Below are positions 15,328-23,036 of a stretch of DNA of 64,000 nucleotides, piece by piece. This DNA is from Nocardioides sp. REDSEA-S33_B3. Lineage in GTDB: Bacteria; Actinomycetota; Actinomycetes; Propionibacteriales; Nocardioidaceae. Every line of letters begins with the position of its first letter. Positions within the stretch are counted from its first letter, which is position 1. The notes under the pieces are model-generated. The model saw only the letters and a program-made list of their open reading frames with translations. It made no database searches and had not been told where the DNA came from. Where the stretch lies: assembly GCA_001627335.1 (NCBI GenBank), contig LUPK01000054.1, forward strand, positions 62,001 to 126,000, in the 5' to 3' direction. The translations under genes were made by a program, and so were the position numbers.

Positions 15328-16478
15328 CGATCCGTCCCCTCGACGGGCGGGTAGGGATAGCGCTGGCCCAGCTGGACGACCTCGAAGTCGTCGAGGGTCA
15401 GGCCCTGGAGCTCGTTGCCCTGGATCAGGTCGGCGGTGACGTCGCGCTGGGCGTACAGCGTCGGCACCTCGGCGCGGTCGACGACGATCGCGCCGTAGGT
15501 GCGCAGGGTCAGCACGATCGCGTCGGCCATGCGCTGCTGCTGCGCCGTGAGCCGGATCGGCTTGCCGGTGCGCGGGTCGCGGGGACGCTCGGGCACCACG
15601 TCGGCCTTCAGGCGGATGCGGGCGCCCTCGGGGAGCGAGTTGGTCTCGCCGTTGCCGTCGGTGGAGGACGCCGGCTGCACATAGCTGTTCTGCGCCGGAC
15701 CGGGGACGCTGATGGCGAGCGCGTGCTCGATCAGACCGGCCTCGAGCTCGCCGGGACGGATGAGGCCGGCGAAGAGCGGGAGGCCGGAACCACGGGCCCC
15801 GACGCTGCCGGGCTCCTGGTAGCCCGGGCCGTCCAGCGCCCACTTCTTCATGTAGTGGTAGGAGATCGAGTCGTCGTCCTCGCGACGGGCGCGCCACAGG
15901 TCGTAGGCGACGTTGTCACCCGCGTCGACGATGGTGAACCAGCCGTCGTAGCGGGGGTCGGGGTCGACGTCCGCGGGGATCGTCAGGGTCACCGTGTCGT
16001 CGCCGTCCCCGCACTGGGACTGGCGGCACACGACCGCGGTCGGCTCGCCGCCGGCCACCACGGGCACCGTCCACGACACCGTGTTGATGTAGAGCGGGTC
16101 GGTGATCCGACGGGGGACCGTGCGGACGGTGGTGGCGTCCTCGACGACGCCGACGCGGAACTGTGCGCGGTTGATCATCCGCGACGACGCGTCGTCGACC
16201 GGCTCGCCGTCGACCCGGGTGTTCCACGGCGAGGTGGCCGCGAAGAGGCGGGCCTCGGCGGTGGGCAGCCCGTCAGTGGTGGCTTCCGCGGCACCGGCGG
16301 TGACGGTGACCTCGGCCTCGGGGGTGCGCCCCGACTCGTCGTCGGAGTCCGAGCCGCAGGCCGCGAGGGAGACGGTGAGGGCCGCGACCGCGAGGGCGGA
16401 CAGCCCGCGGCGGACCGCGCCGTTGCGGCGGGTGGTCTGGGTGCTGGTGGGTCGCATGGTCATCGGCCGCCGAGTCAT
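15324..16478 (-). CDS. Lipoprotein of unknown function
   Basis: The 384-residue product has a twin-arginine-rich N-terminus and lipobox VSLAAC (Cys41). The mature part opens with LFAATSPWNTRVDG and contains WTVPVV, DPRYDGWFTIVD and SYHYMKKWALDGPG. It is rich in Trp and Tyr, suggesting a beta-rich carbohydrate-binding or hydrolase-like fold, but no catalytic signature is certain. A short-chain region at about residues 290-360 (RLTAQQQRMADAIVLTLRTY) is helical. The start and stop both overlap neighbouring genes by 4 bp. Surface location and operon context point to handling of an exported polymer; function is otherwise unknown. Confidence 0.8.
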   Translation of the reverse strand: MTRRPMTMRPTSTQTTRRNGAVRRGLSALAVAALTVSLAACGSDSDDESGRTPEAEVTVTAGAAEATTDGLPTAEARLFAATSPWNTRVDGEPVDDASSRMINRAQFRVGVVEDATTVRTVPRRITDPLYINTVSWTVPVVAGGEPTAVVCRQSQCGDGDDTVTLTIPADVDPDPRYDGWFTIVDAGDNVAYDLWRARREDDDSISYHYMKKWALDGPGYQEPGSVGARGSGLPLFAGLIRPGELEAGLIEHALAISVPGPAQNSYVQPASSTDGNGETNSLPEGARIRLKADVVPERPRDPRTGKPIRLTAQQQRMADAIVLTLRTYGAIVVDRAEVPTLYAQRDVTADLIQGNELQGLTLDDFEVVQLGQRYPYPPVEGTDR

Positions 16479-17344
16479 CGGGAGAACGGGTGGTCGGGAG
16501 AACCGCGGTGGATGCCCAGGGCCTCGAGCTCCTCGGACAGGCGGGTCGCGGCGTCGTGCAGCTCGCGCAGGCGCTGCTCGTCGCTGGAGGTGCGCGGCGG
16601 CAGCCCCGAGCGGTGCCGGGCCGCGGCGATGATCGCGTGGGCCTCACGCCGGGCGTGCAGGCGGATGAGCTCGGCGTCGAGCTCGGCCTGGGCGGTGAGC
16701 ATCTCGCAGCGCAGCGCCGACTCGACCTCGATCGCCTCGAGGTGGGCGATCGTCGCCGAGCGCACCTCCCGGATGCGACCGATCACGCCGGCGACGACGT
16801 CGTCGACGTCCTCGGCGACCACCGCGGCGTCCTCGGCGGGCACCAGGGCCAGCAGCGCCGACGTCGGCTCGGACAGCTCCAGCACGTCAGCCACCTCCTC
16901 GTCCTCCTGCAGGTCGCCGTCCGGGTCGTCGTGGTCCGCGGCGGCGACGGGCTGCGGGTCCGGCTCCGGGGCCGGCTCGACCTCGTCGGCCAGGTCGCTG
17001 ACGACCGGCGGGATCGTGGGCAGCGCGGTCGGCTCCTCCGCCGCGTCCGTCACGTCCACGGCGTCCGTCACGTCCACGGCGTCGGCCAGGTCGGCCGCGG
17101 TCCCTGCCTCGTCGGCAGGAGCCTCCTCGACCGCCGTCGCCTCGAAGCTGGCCGGCTCCTCGACGGGGACCGCGGTTGCGGCGGTGTCCTCGTCGGCGGG
17201 CTCGATGCGCTCGGGCTCCGGCTCGGGCGCGGGCTCGGGGACCAGGCGGTGGTTGAAGTCCACGCGGCCGATCCGGTCGGAGTGGGACAGGATGTCGTCG
17301 AGGGACGGCGGCGGCTCGATGCCGGGGGTGCGCTGGTCGATCAC
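16475..17344 (-). CDS. Acidic Pro/Glu/Ala-rich protein with C-terminal coiled coil
   Basis: Not recognised. The GTG at 17344 overlaps the preceding stop as GTGA, giving 289 residues. No signal or membrane segment is visible, so it is probably cytoplasmic. Residues 1-40 include a short ordered SLDDILSHSDRIGRVDF. Residues 40-175 are acidic and low in complexity, including an exact 18-bp tandem repeat (near 17048-17084) encoding DAVDVTDAVDVTDA. Residues 175-289 form a long amphipathic helix ending in a coiled coil (RLRELHDAATRLSEELEALG). It could be a regulator or scaffold of the membrane synthase encoded upstream. Confidence 0.75.
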   Translation of the reverse strand: MIDQRTPGIEPPPSLDDILSHSDRIGRVDFNHRLVPEPAPEPEPERIEPADEDTAATAVPVEEPASFEATAVEEAPADEAGTAADLADAVDVTDAVDVTDAAEEPTALPTIPPVVSDLADEVEPAPEPDPQPVAAADHDDPDGDLQEDEEVADVLELSEPTSALLALVPAEDAAVVAEDVDDVVAGVIGRIREVRSATIAHLEAIEVESALRCEMLTAQAELDAELIRLHARREAHAIIAAARHRSGLPPRTSSDEQRLRELHDAATRLSEELEALGIHRGSPDHPFSR

Positions 17345-19164
17345 GACGTCACCTCCAGCCCGGGGAGCAGCGTCGGCTCCTGCTCGTCGGTGACCGGCTC
17401 CTCCGAGCCGTCCCCCTCGGCGCCGGACTGTTCGGCGATCTCGCTGGCGGTCTTCGGCACGGCACCCCCGGGGTCGAAGCCCGACGGCACGCCGACCAGC
17501 GTGTAGCGCGCGGTGGTGTAGACCGTGGTCAGCGACGGGTGCCGGCCGGCCGCAGCCTCCGGGTAGAGCCTGCTCAGCAGGTCCGCGCCGGTGTCGGTCG
17601 ACAGCAACATGTAGTCGACGTGCTCGGCCGGGTCGGCCGCGGCCTCCAGCCAGGGGCCGTCGGACTGGTCGACCCGGTCGAAGAACAGGTCCGGCCGGCC
17701 GGTGAAGAGCATGACCGCGTAGGTCTGGGCGTTGTCGGTGAGGATCGAGCCGCGGCGGGTGACGTTCGCGCGGATGAACGACGCCATCGCCTGCTCGTCC
17801 ACGACGCCGACGACCTGGCCGGACCGGGTGCGGGCACCCTCCTGGCTCTGGCCGGTCGAGATCGCCGCGGCGAAGGTGGACTCGAGGTTCTGGTACTTGT
17901 AGTCCTTCATGCCCTGGAAGGTCCACGGGATGCTCAGCAGCAGCCCGACGACCAGCAGCGCGCTGACCAGGGTCGCGCTCGAGCCGGCGGAGCGGGCCAG
18001 CCAGATGGCGCCGATGACCGCGATGACCAGGATCGGCAGCGCGTTGCGCAGCACCATCGGGCTGTCGGTCACGTTGAGGACGACCGCGCCGGCCGGGGCC
18101 AGGACGGTGAAGGTGAGGATGACGCCGAGCCACAGCGCGAAGGTGTTGCGACGGGCCATGCCGGCGAAGAACAGTGCCGGGAGGACCACGATGGCGATCG
18201 GCGCGCCGTACAGGACCAGCTCACCGGTCCAGCGCAGCAGCCCCACGATCGAGAACTCCTCGGCGCTGACGTTGCCGAGGGCGTCGCTGCTCTCGGTGAT
18301 CCAGGCGAACGGGTTGCCCAGCAGCAGCAGGTTGAAGGCCGTCCACAGCGCGATGACGTAGACGGTCGGCGAGGCGAAGCCGACGGTGGTGCCCTCGATC
18401 TCGGTGCCGTCCGCACCCATGCGGGCCAGGACCGCGCCGATCATCACGGCGCTCAGCACGAACCACAGCAGGCTGGAGTAGCCGGCCAGGGTGGCCACGG
18501 AGAAGGCGAGCCCGGCGATCATCACGAACCGGATGTCGGCGGTGACGTACCAGGCGAACAGGGCGCCGAGCGCGACGACCACGAGCGAGAGCCACAGGAA
18601 GTGGCGCGCGCCGCCGGCGGCGTACAGCGCGACGAGCGGGTTGGCGCCCAGTGCGACCAGGACGGTGTAGCGCAGCGGCGCGAGCACGGCCGCGCGCCGC
18701 ATCATCGTGTTGAGGACGACCATCGTGCCGGCCGCGAAGACCGCCGAGGTGATCGGGATGATCGCCAGGTTGCGGGCCAGGTCGCTGAAGATCGTCAGCG
18801 GGGTGACCAGCAGGGTGGCCAGCGGCGGGTAGTCGAAGCCGAGCGCCGAGAGCTTCGGCGGGTCGTTGTGCCACACCATGAGCGCCCGGTTGAGGCGGTC
18901 GAGGGTCTCGAAGCCGACCACGTGCTTGTCCACGACCAGCCAGTGGCCGAACAGGCTCCAGGCGAGGAGGAAGAAGGCGAAGACGCCCAGGCTCTCCCAG
19001 CGGCGGCGCGGGATGTCGGTGTGACGTCGACCGACGGACTGGATGACGCCGGAGAGCCGCTCGGCGTTGGTGACGACGCGGCGGGTCGGCTGCTCGGGCT
19101 GCACCACGATGTGGTGCTCGCCGGCCGGGGTGGGCGGCGGGGGAGTGGTGTCGGTGGCGCTCAT
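17341..19164 (-). CDS. Polytopic membrane protein, GT-C glycosyltransferase-like
   Basis: The 607-residue protein has about 11 membrane helices between residues 50 and 440. A first extracytoplasmic loop contains LGFDYPPLATLL, resembling the acidic and Pro-rich loop of GT-C (GT39/ArnT-like) transferases. A soluble C-terminal domain (about 440-600) includes ANVTRRGSILTDNAQTYAVM, a pattern seen in dolichol- or polyprenyl-phosphate-sugar-dependent transferases. It is coupled by ATGA to the MshEN-GT2 gene upstream. Likely role: transfer of sugars from a lipid carrier on the outer face, modifying or priming the polymer made by the GT2 protein. The catalytic Asp is not assignable by eye. Confidence 0.75.
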   Translation of the reverse strand: MSATDTTPPPPTPAGEHHIVVQPEQPTRRVVTNAERLSGVIQSVGRRHTDIPRRRWESLGVFAFFLLAWSLFGHWLVVDKHVVGFETLDRLNRALMVWHNDPPKLSALGFDYPPLATLLVTPLTIFSDLARNLAIIPITSAVFAAGTMVVLNTMMRRAAVLAPLRYTVLVALGANPLVALYAAGGARHFLWLSLVVVALGALFAWYVTADIRFVMIAGLAFSVATLAGYSSLLWFVLSAVMIGAVLARMGADGTEIEGTTVGFASPTVYVIALWTAFNLLLLGNPFAWITESSDALGNVSAEEFSIVGLLRWTGELVLYGAPIAIVVLPALFFAGMARRNTFALWLGVILTFTVLAPAGAVVLNVTDSPMVLRNALPILVIAVIGAIWLARSAGSSATLVSALLVVGLLLSIPWTFQGMKDYKYQNLESTFAAAISTGQSQEGARTRSGQVVGVVDEQAMASFIRANVTRRGSILTDNAQTYAVMLFTGRPDLFFDRVDQSDGPWLEAAADPAEHVDYMLLSTDTGADLLSRLYPEAAAGRHPSLTTVYTTARYTLVGVPSGFDPGGAVPKTASEIAEQSGAEGDGSEEPVTDEQEPTLLPGLEVTS

Positions 19165-21299
19165 GCCGATACCTCGTCCAGACCGTGCTCGGTCTTCTCC
19201 CAGTAGAAGGGGTTGGTGAACAGCTGGATGAAGCCCTTCCAGGCCGCCCAGCTCATCAGGCCCCAGTAGAGGGGGGAGAGCAGTGCGGTGCGGGTGATGC
19301 TGAACTCGCCGCGCTGCAGGCTGCCCGCGACGTTGAGGTAGACGAAGACGAAGTTGCCGATGAAGAGCATCGCGCTGGCGGCGTAGAAGACCATGCCCGG
19401 GAACAGCTGCTGGATGAAGCCGGCCTGGGTGAAGACGTAGAGCGTGGTGAGGCCCCAGAAGATGGGGTTCATCAGCAGGACGAACGCGCTGCCCATGGTC
19501 AGGTTGAACGACAGGAACCCGCTCAGGCCCGTGGCGCGCATCAGCTGGAACGGGTGGCGCATGTGCACCAGCCAGGTCTGGAAGTAGCCCTTGTTCCAGC
19601 GCGAGCGCTGACGGATCCAGTTGCCGACCTGGGAGTTGGCCTCCTCCAGCGTGGTGGAGTCGATCATCGCGGTGCGGTAGCCCTCGCGGTGCAGCCGGAT
19701 GCCGAGGTCGGCGTCCTCGGTGACGTTGAAGGGGTCCCAGGCGCCGAGGTCGCGCAGCACCGAGGTGACGAAGTGGTTGGAGGTGCCGCCCAGCGGGATC
19801 GGCGACTCCGAGGCGCCCATGGCGGGCAGCACCAGCTCGAAGTGCATGGAGTACTCGTTGGCGAACCAGGCCGTGAGCATGTTCTGGTCCTGGTTGAAGT
19901 GGTTGAGCTTGGCCTGGATGCAGACCACGTTGCCCGGGACGCGGGAGAAGGCGATGACCGCCTTCTTGAGCTGGTCGGGGTCGGGGCGGTCCTCGGCGTC
20001 GAAGATCACGCAGTAGTCGCCGTGGGAGAGCTGCAGGCCGTAGTTGCAGGCCTTCGGCTTGGTCTTGGGCTGGCTGTCCGGCACGACCACCAGGTGGAAG
20101 TGCGGCGGGAGGTCCATCGACCGGATCTTCGTGATGGTCTCCTCGTCGTCCTCCTCGCACAGCAGCTTCACGTCGAGGCGGGTGCGGGGGTAGTCCAGCG
20201 CATTGATGTCCCGCACCAGGCGGGAGACGATGCCGGCCTCCTTGTAGAGGGGCACCAGGATCGTGTAGACGGGCAGGTGCCGCTCGTCCAGCAGCGCGAT
20301 CTCGGCGTCGGTCACGTCGGTCTCGAGGTGCGTGCCGAGCGCCCGCAGCGTCAGCCGGAACTTGTAGACCGAGACGAAGAGGTAGGCGAAGCTCGCGGCA
20401 CCGACCAGGCCGATGAGCGTGCCCATCGGCCAGAGGATCCCGCAGATCGCGATCAGCACCAGGACCATCACCAGGACGGCCTTCTGGGTCGGCGCGATGA
20501 CCACGTGGGCCGAGGACTCCGGCGCGGACTCCATGAGGAGCTCGGTCGAGACCTGTGCGTAGTGCTCGGAGTGGACCTGCTGGATGAGCTGGTCGAGGTC
20601 GGTGCGGTTGGCCAGCAGCTGGCGGACCGGCTGGTCGAGGGCCTCCTCGACAGCGCGCAGGTCCTCGGCCTCGAGCGGGCGGGCCACGGCGAGCAGCACC
20701 GTGTCGTCGGCCTCGGCGACCGGCACGACCTGCAGCGACTGCGAGAGCGGCTCGGGGAGACGGCGGGTGACCTGGGGGTCGGGTGCGAAGTCACGCAGGC
20801 CGACGCGCTGCATCTGGTGGATCTCCGAGAGCGCAGCCACGAGGACGTCCTCGGTGATGGCGCCGTGGGAGACCAGGATGTCGCCGAGCGGGTCGCCGGT
20901 GCGGGAGTACTCCAGCGTCGCGCGCTGCAGCTGCTCCTTGGTGACCAGGCCGCTGCGGGTGAGCATCTGGGCCATCTGGGTGCGGGCTCGGCGGGCCTCG
21001 GGGCTCTCGACCCGGTCGTCGTCGGGCGGGAAGGTCTCGTCGATCGCAGCGATGATCTCCACAGCCGTGTGGCGCACGAGCAGCACCGGCTGCTCGATCC
21101 GCTCCCGGACGACCTCCAGCGCGATCTCGTCGTCGGCGTCGGCGGCGGCCACGAGCACGGTGCCGTTGGCGACGGCGTACGGCATCACCCGGAACGTGCG
21201 GCACAGGCCCTCGGGCAGCAGGTGGCGCAGCTCGACGTCGATACCGTCGCCCAGTCGGGCGGCGGCACTCGTGGTGCCGGCGCGGGTGTCGGTGCTCAT
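19161..21299 (-). CDS. GT2 polysaccharide synthase with N-terminal MshEN-like domains
   Basis: The 712-residue protein begins with a soluble region of about 260 residues. It includes an MshEN-like repeat at about 105-156 (MLTRSGLVTKEQLQ..., then PLGDILVSHGAITEDVL). Two membrane helices follow (about 285-325), then a family 2 transferase with EEDDEET (about 383), DAEDRPDPD (about 433), TEDADLG (about 526) and QRSRW (about 563), the D,D,D,QxxRW set of processive synthases. Four or five further helices end the protein. The architecture resembles NfrB and XagB-type exopolysaccharide synthases, where MshEN can bind c-di-GMP. It should polymerise a sugar nucleotide and extrude the glycan; the sugar is unknown. 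Confidence 0.88.
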   Translation of the reverse strand: MSTDTRAGTTSAAARLGDGIDVELRHLLPEGLCRTFRVMPYAVANGTVLVAAADADDEIALEVVRERIEQPVLLVRHTAVEIIAAIDETFPPDDDRVESPEARRARTQMAQMLTRSGLVTKEQLQRATLEYSRTGDPLGDILVSHGAITEDVLVAALSEIHQMQRVGLRDFAPDPQVTRRLPEPLSQSLQVVPVAEADDTVLLAVARPLEAEDLRAVEEALDQPVRQLLANRTDLDQLIQQVHSEHYAQVSTELLMESAPESSAHVVIAPTQKAVLVMVLVLIAICGILWPMGTLIGLVGAASFAYLFVSVYKFRLTLRALGTHLETDVTDAEIALLDERHLPVYTILVPLYKEAGIVSRLVRDINALDYPRTRLDVKLLCEEDDEETITKIRSMDLPPHFHLVVVPDSQPKTKPKACNYGLQLSHGDYCVIFDAEDRPDPDQLKKAVIAFSRVPGNVVCIQAKLNHFNQDQNMLTAWFANEYSMHFELVLPAMGASESPIPLGGTSNHFVTSVLRDLGAWDPFNVTEDADLGIRLHREGYRTAMIDSTTLEEANSQVGNWIRQRSRWNKGYFQTWLVHMRHPFQLMRATGLSGFLSFNLTMGSAFVLLMNPIFWGLTTLYVFTQAGFIQQLFPGMVFYAASAMLFIGNFVFVYLNVAGSLQRGEFSITRTALLSPLYWGLMSWAAWKGFIQLFTNPFYWEKTEHGLDEVSA

Positions 21300-21562
21300 C
21301 GGGCCCCCGCCCCGAAGCCGTAGGAGGTGTCGTCCTCGGTGGGCGCGGCGCCGGCGGCCGGCGCCTGGCCGGACTCCTGCCGCGGCTTCATGACCGTCCA
21401 GGCCAGGAACGCGACGAGCAGGAGCGCCAGCGGCGCGATGAGGAAGCTCACGAAGACCGCGACGAAGATCAGGAGGGTCAGCACGGCGCCCAGGACCGCG
21501 GCGCCGACACCCTTGCCGCTGCCGCGTGTGCCGCCCTGCCAGGCTCCTGCCTGCACCGTCAT
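21296..21562 (-). CDS. Small membrane protein, first gene of the GT2 operon
   Basis: The 88-residue product has a Gly-rich N-terminus, two closely spaced or one long hairpin membrane segment (about residues 18-58, AVLGAVLTLLIFVAVFVSFL onward) and a polar Ala/Pro/Gly-rich tail. The ATG at 21562 has a strong GGAGGGG site upstream, and no other gene of the operon has an independent ribosome site of that strength. Small membrane partners are common beside GT2 synthases, where they stabilise the enzyme; that role is inferred from position only. Confidence 0.75.
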   Translation of the reverse strand: MTVQAGAWQGGTRGSGKGVGAAVLGAVLTLLIFVAVFVSFLIAPLALLLVAFLAWTVMKPRQESGQAPAAGAAPTEDDTSYGFGAGAR

Positions 21563-21614
21563 GCGCCCGCCCCTCCTCCGAAGCCGGCACACGGTCCGCG
21601 CCAGCGATGCTTTG

Positions 21615-21701
21615 ACGGTATGAGCGGGCCCTCCCACACGGGGGAACAGCACTTACAAGGTTCGGTAACAGGATCGAGGGGGCCCGTCACCGTCGGTAAC
21701 A
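21615..21701 (-). promoter_or_regulatory. Upstream region of the GT2 operon with spaced direct repeats
   Basis: On the minus strand TGTTACCGA occurs twice (21701-21693 and 21670-21662), 31 bp apart, which is three helical turns. Downstream of them lies TACCGT (21620-21615), a plausible -10 box, giving a leader of about 45 nt before the strong ribosome site. No convincing -35 is seen, which fits an activator-dependent promoter. This is the main content of the 215-bp gene-free stretch 21563-21777. Confidence 0.45.
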
Positions 21702-21777
21702 ACCGTCGTGCCACGCGGTCTCCACGAGGGGTCGCTCAGACGGTCGCTCAGACGCCCGCCGGACCCCGGGACGTCCG

Positions 21778-22947
21778 CTATCCGGCGCCGGGGAGCTCGT
21801 CGGTCCACCACCGGCGGGCCAGCTCGCCCCAGGCCGTGGGAGTGCCCTCGAGGTCGCTCACCAGCGCCATCGGGTCCCCTGGCCGCTCGGCCCACACCCA
21901 CAGCAGCGACCCGATGTCCTGCTGCTCGGCGAACGCGAGGTAGTCCGCGACCCACCCGTCGGTCGGGTCCTCGGCGCCGAGCTCGGTGGTCAGCACGGGG
22001 ACGAGGTCGGAGAGCGGGGCGATGACCTCCTCCCAGCACGTGGGCCCGCAGTCGGCGGTGTCGTAGGCGTGGAACGCCGCCACCAGCTGGTCGTCCTCCG
22101 GCGCCCACTCCAGCCAGGCCCCCAGGTCGTTGGCCCGGTCCAGTCCGCTCAGCAGGATCGGCTGCTCGGCGCCGGTGCGTCGGATGGAGTCGACCAGGTC
22201 GTCCATGCCCAGCGCCTCGTAGGTGGCCCGGCCCGCCCGCGTCGGGGTCCGGTCGTCGTCGACCGGCACGTCGCAGCCGCCGCGGCTCCAGCACCGCCAG
22301 CCCAGCTCGAGGACCGGCCGGCCCCGGGCGTCCACGCGCGAGTGCGGGGCGTGGAAGGCGTCGAAGAGGACCGAGGGGCTGTCGGCGTACTGGGCGGCGA
22401 CCGAGCGCCAGAACGCCAGCGACTCCGAGTCGGGCATCGCCATGCTGCCGAAGGCCGCGCTGCCGATGCGCTTGCGGCTGTGCAGGTCCAGCACGACCAC
22501 GAGGCCCTCCTCGTGGAGCGCCTCGACGAACCGCCCCACGGCCCGCCGGTAGCCCTGCGGGGTGCGCTCGACGAAGTCGTCGCTCACGGGGGCGCCGCGG
22601 GTGCCGAGCCAGCAGTCCTGGTTCAGCGGCAGGCGCACGGTGTCGGCGCCCCAGGACGCGATGAGGGCCGCCTGCTCGGCCTCGGCGTCCTCGCCGAGCG
22701 GGTCCAGGCCGGAGTAGCCCCACCCCTGGGCGCAGGCGGACTCGAAGCCGGACCAGCTCAGGCCCTGCGGGACCCATGGGTCGCCGGTGCGGGCGTCGAC
22801 GAGGGCACCGTCGCGCACGACCGGCTCAGCCGCGGCGGAGACGTCGGGGTCCTCGGGGCGCGAGAGGACCCAGCCGAGGGCGATCGAGGCCAGCACCCCG
22901 CCCAGGACGAGGAGCACGACTCCGGCCGCGCCGCGTCGATGCGCCAT
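21778..22947 (-). CDS. Membrane-anchored GH5-like protein with altered catalytic site
   Basis: The 389-residue product has an N-terminal membrane anchor (about residues 8-28) and a glycoside hydrolase family 5 type barrel: PQGLSWSGFESA near 61, DTVRLPLNQDCW, VVVLDLHS. The strand-4 motif, normally NEP with the acid/base Glu, reads FDAFHAPHSR (about residue 200), so that Glu is Ala. The nucleophile position is kept (LTTELGAED, about 320). It could be a glycan-binding or transglycosylase-like relative rather than a normal hydrolase. The start has GGAGGGGG just upstream. It lies directly upstream of the GT2 operon on the same strand but has its own 215-bp gap. Confidence 0.82.
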   Translation of the reverse strand: MAHRRGAAGVVLLVLGGVLASIALGWVLSRPEDPDVSAAAEPVVRDGALVDARTGDPWVPQGLSWSGFESACAQGWGYSGLDPLGEDAEAEQAALIASWGADTVRLPLNQDCWLGTRGAPVSDDFVERTPQGYRRAVGRFVEALHEEGLVVVLDLHSRKRIGSAAFGSMAMPDSESLAFWRSVAAQYADSPSVLFDAFHAPHSRVDARGRPVLELGWRCWSRGGCDVPVDDDRTPTRAGRATYEALGMDDLVDSIRRTGAEQPILLSGLDRANDLGAWLEWAPEDDQLVAAFHAYDTADCGPTCWEEVIAPLSDLVPVLTTELGAEDPTDGWVADYLAFAEQQDIGSLLWVWAERPGDPMALVSDLEGTPTAWGELARRWWTDELPGAG

Positions 22948-23024
22948 GGTCGCCCCCCCTCCTGGACCCCCGGCTCGCGCTGCTCCGGGTCGTGCTGGAG
23001 GGATGCTACGGCGGTCCGGGGTCC

Positions 23025-23030
23025 TACGGT
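23025..23030 (+). promoter_or_regulatory. -10 box of a predicted leaderless transcript (transhydrogenase operon)
   Basis: TACGGT ends 6 nt before the ATG at 23037, and there is no ribosome binding site. Transcription would begin at or next to the A of the start codon. The -35 region is weak. Confidence 0.5.
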
Positions 23031-23036
23031 GGGCAC

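Noticed and set aside
19161..21299. Cellulose synthase (bcsA)
   Set aside because: There is no PilZ domain and no bcsB or bcsZ partner; the N-terminal MshEN-like region points to a different synthase group.
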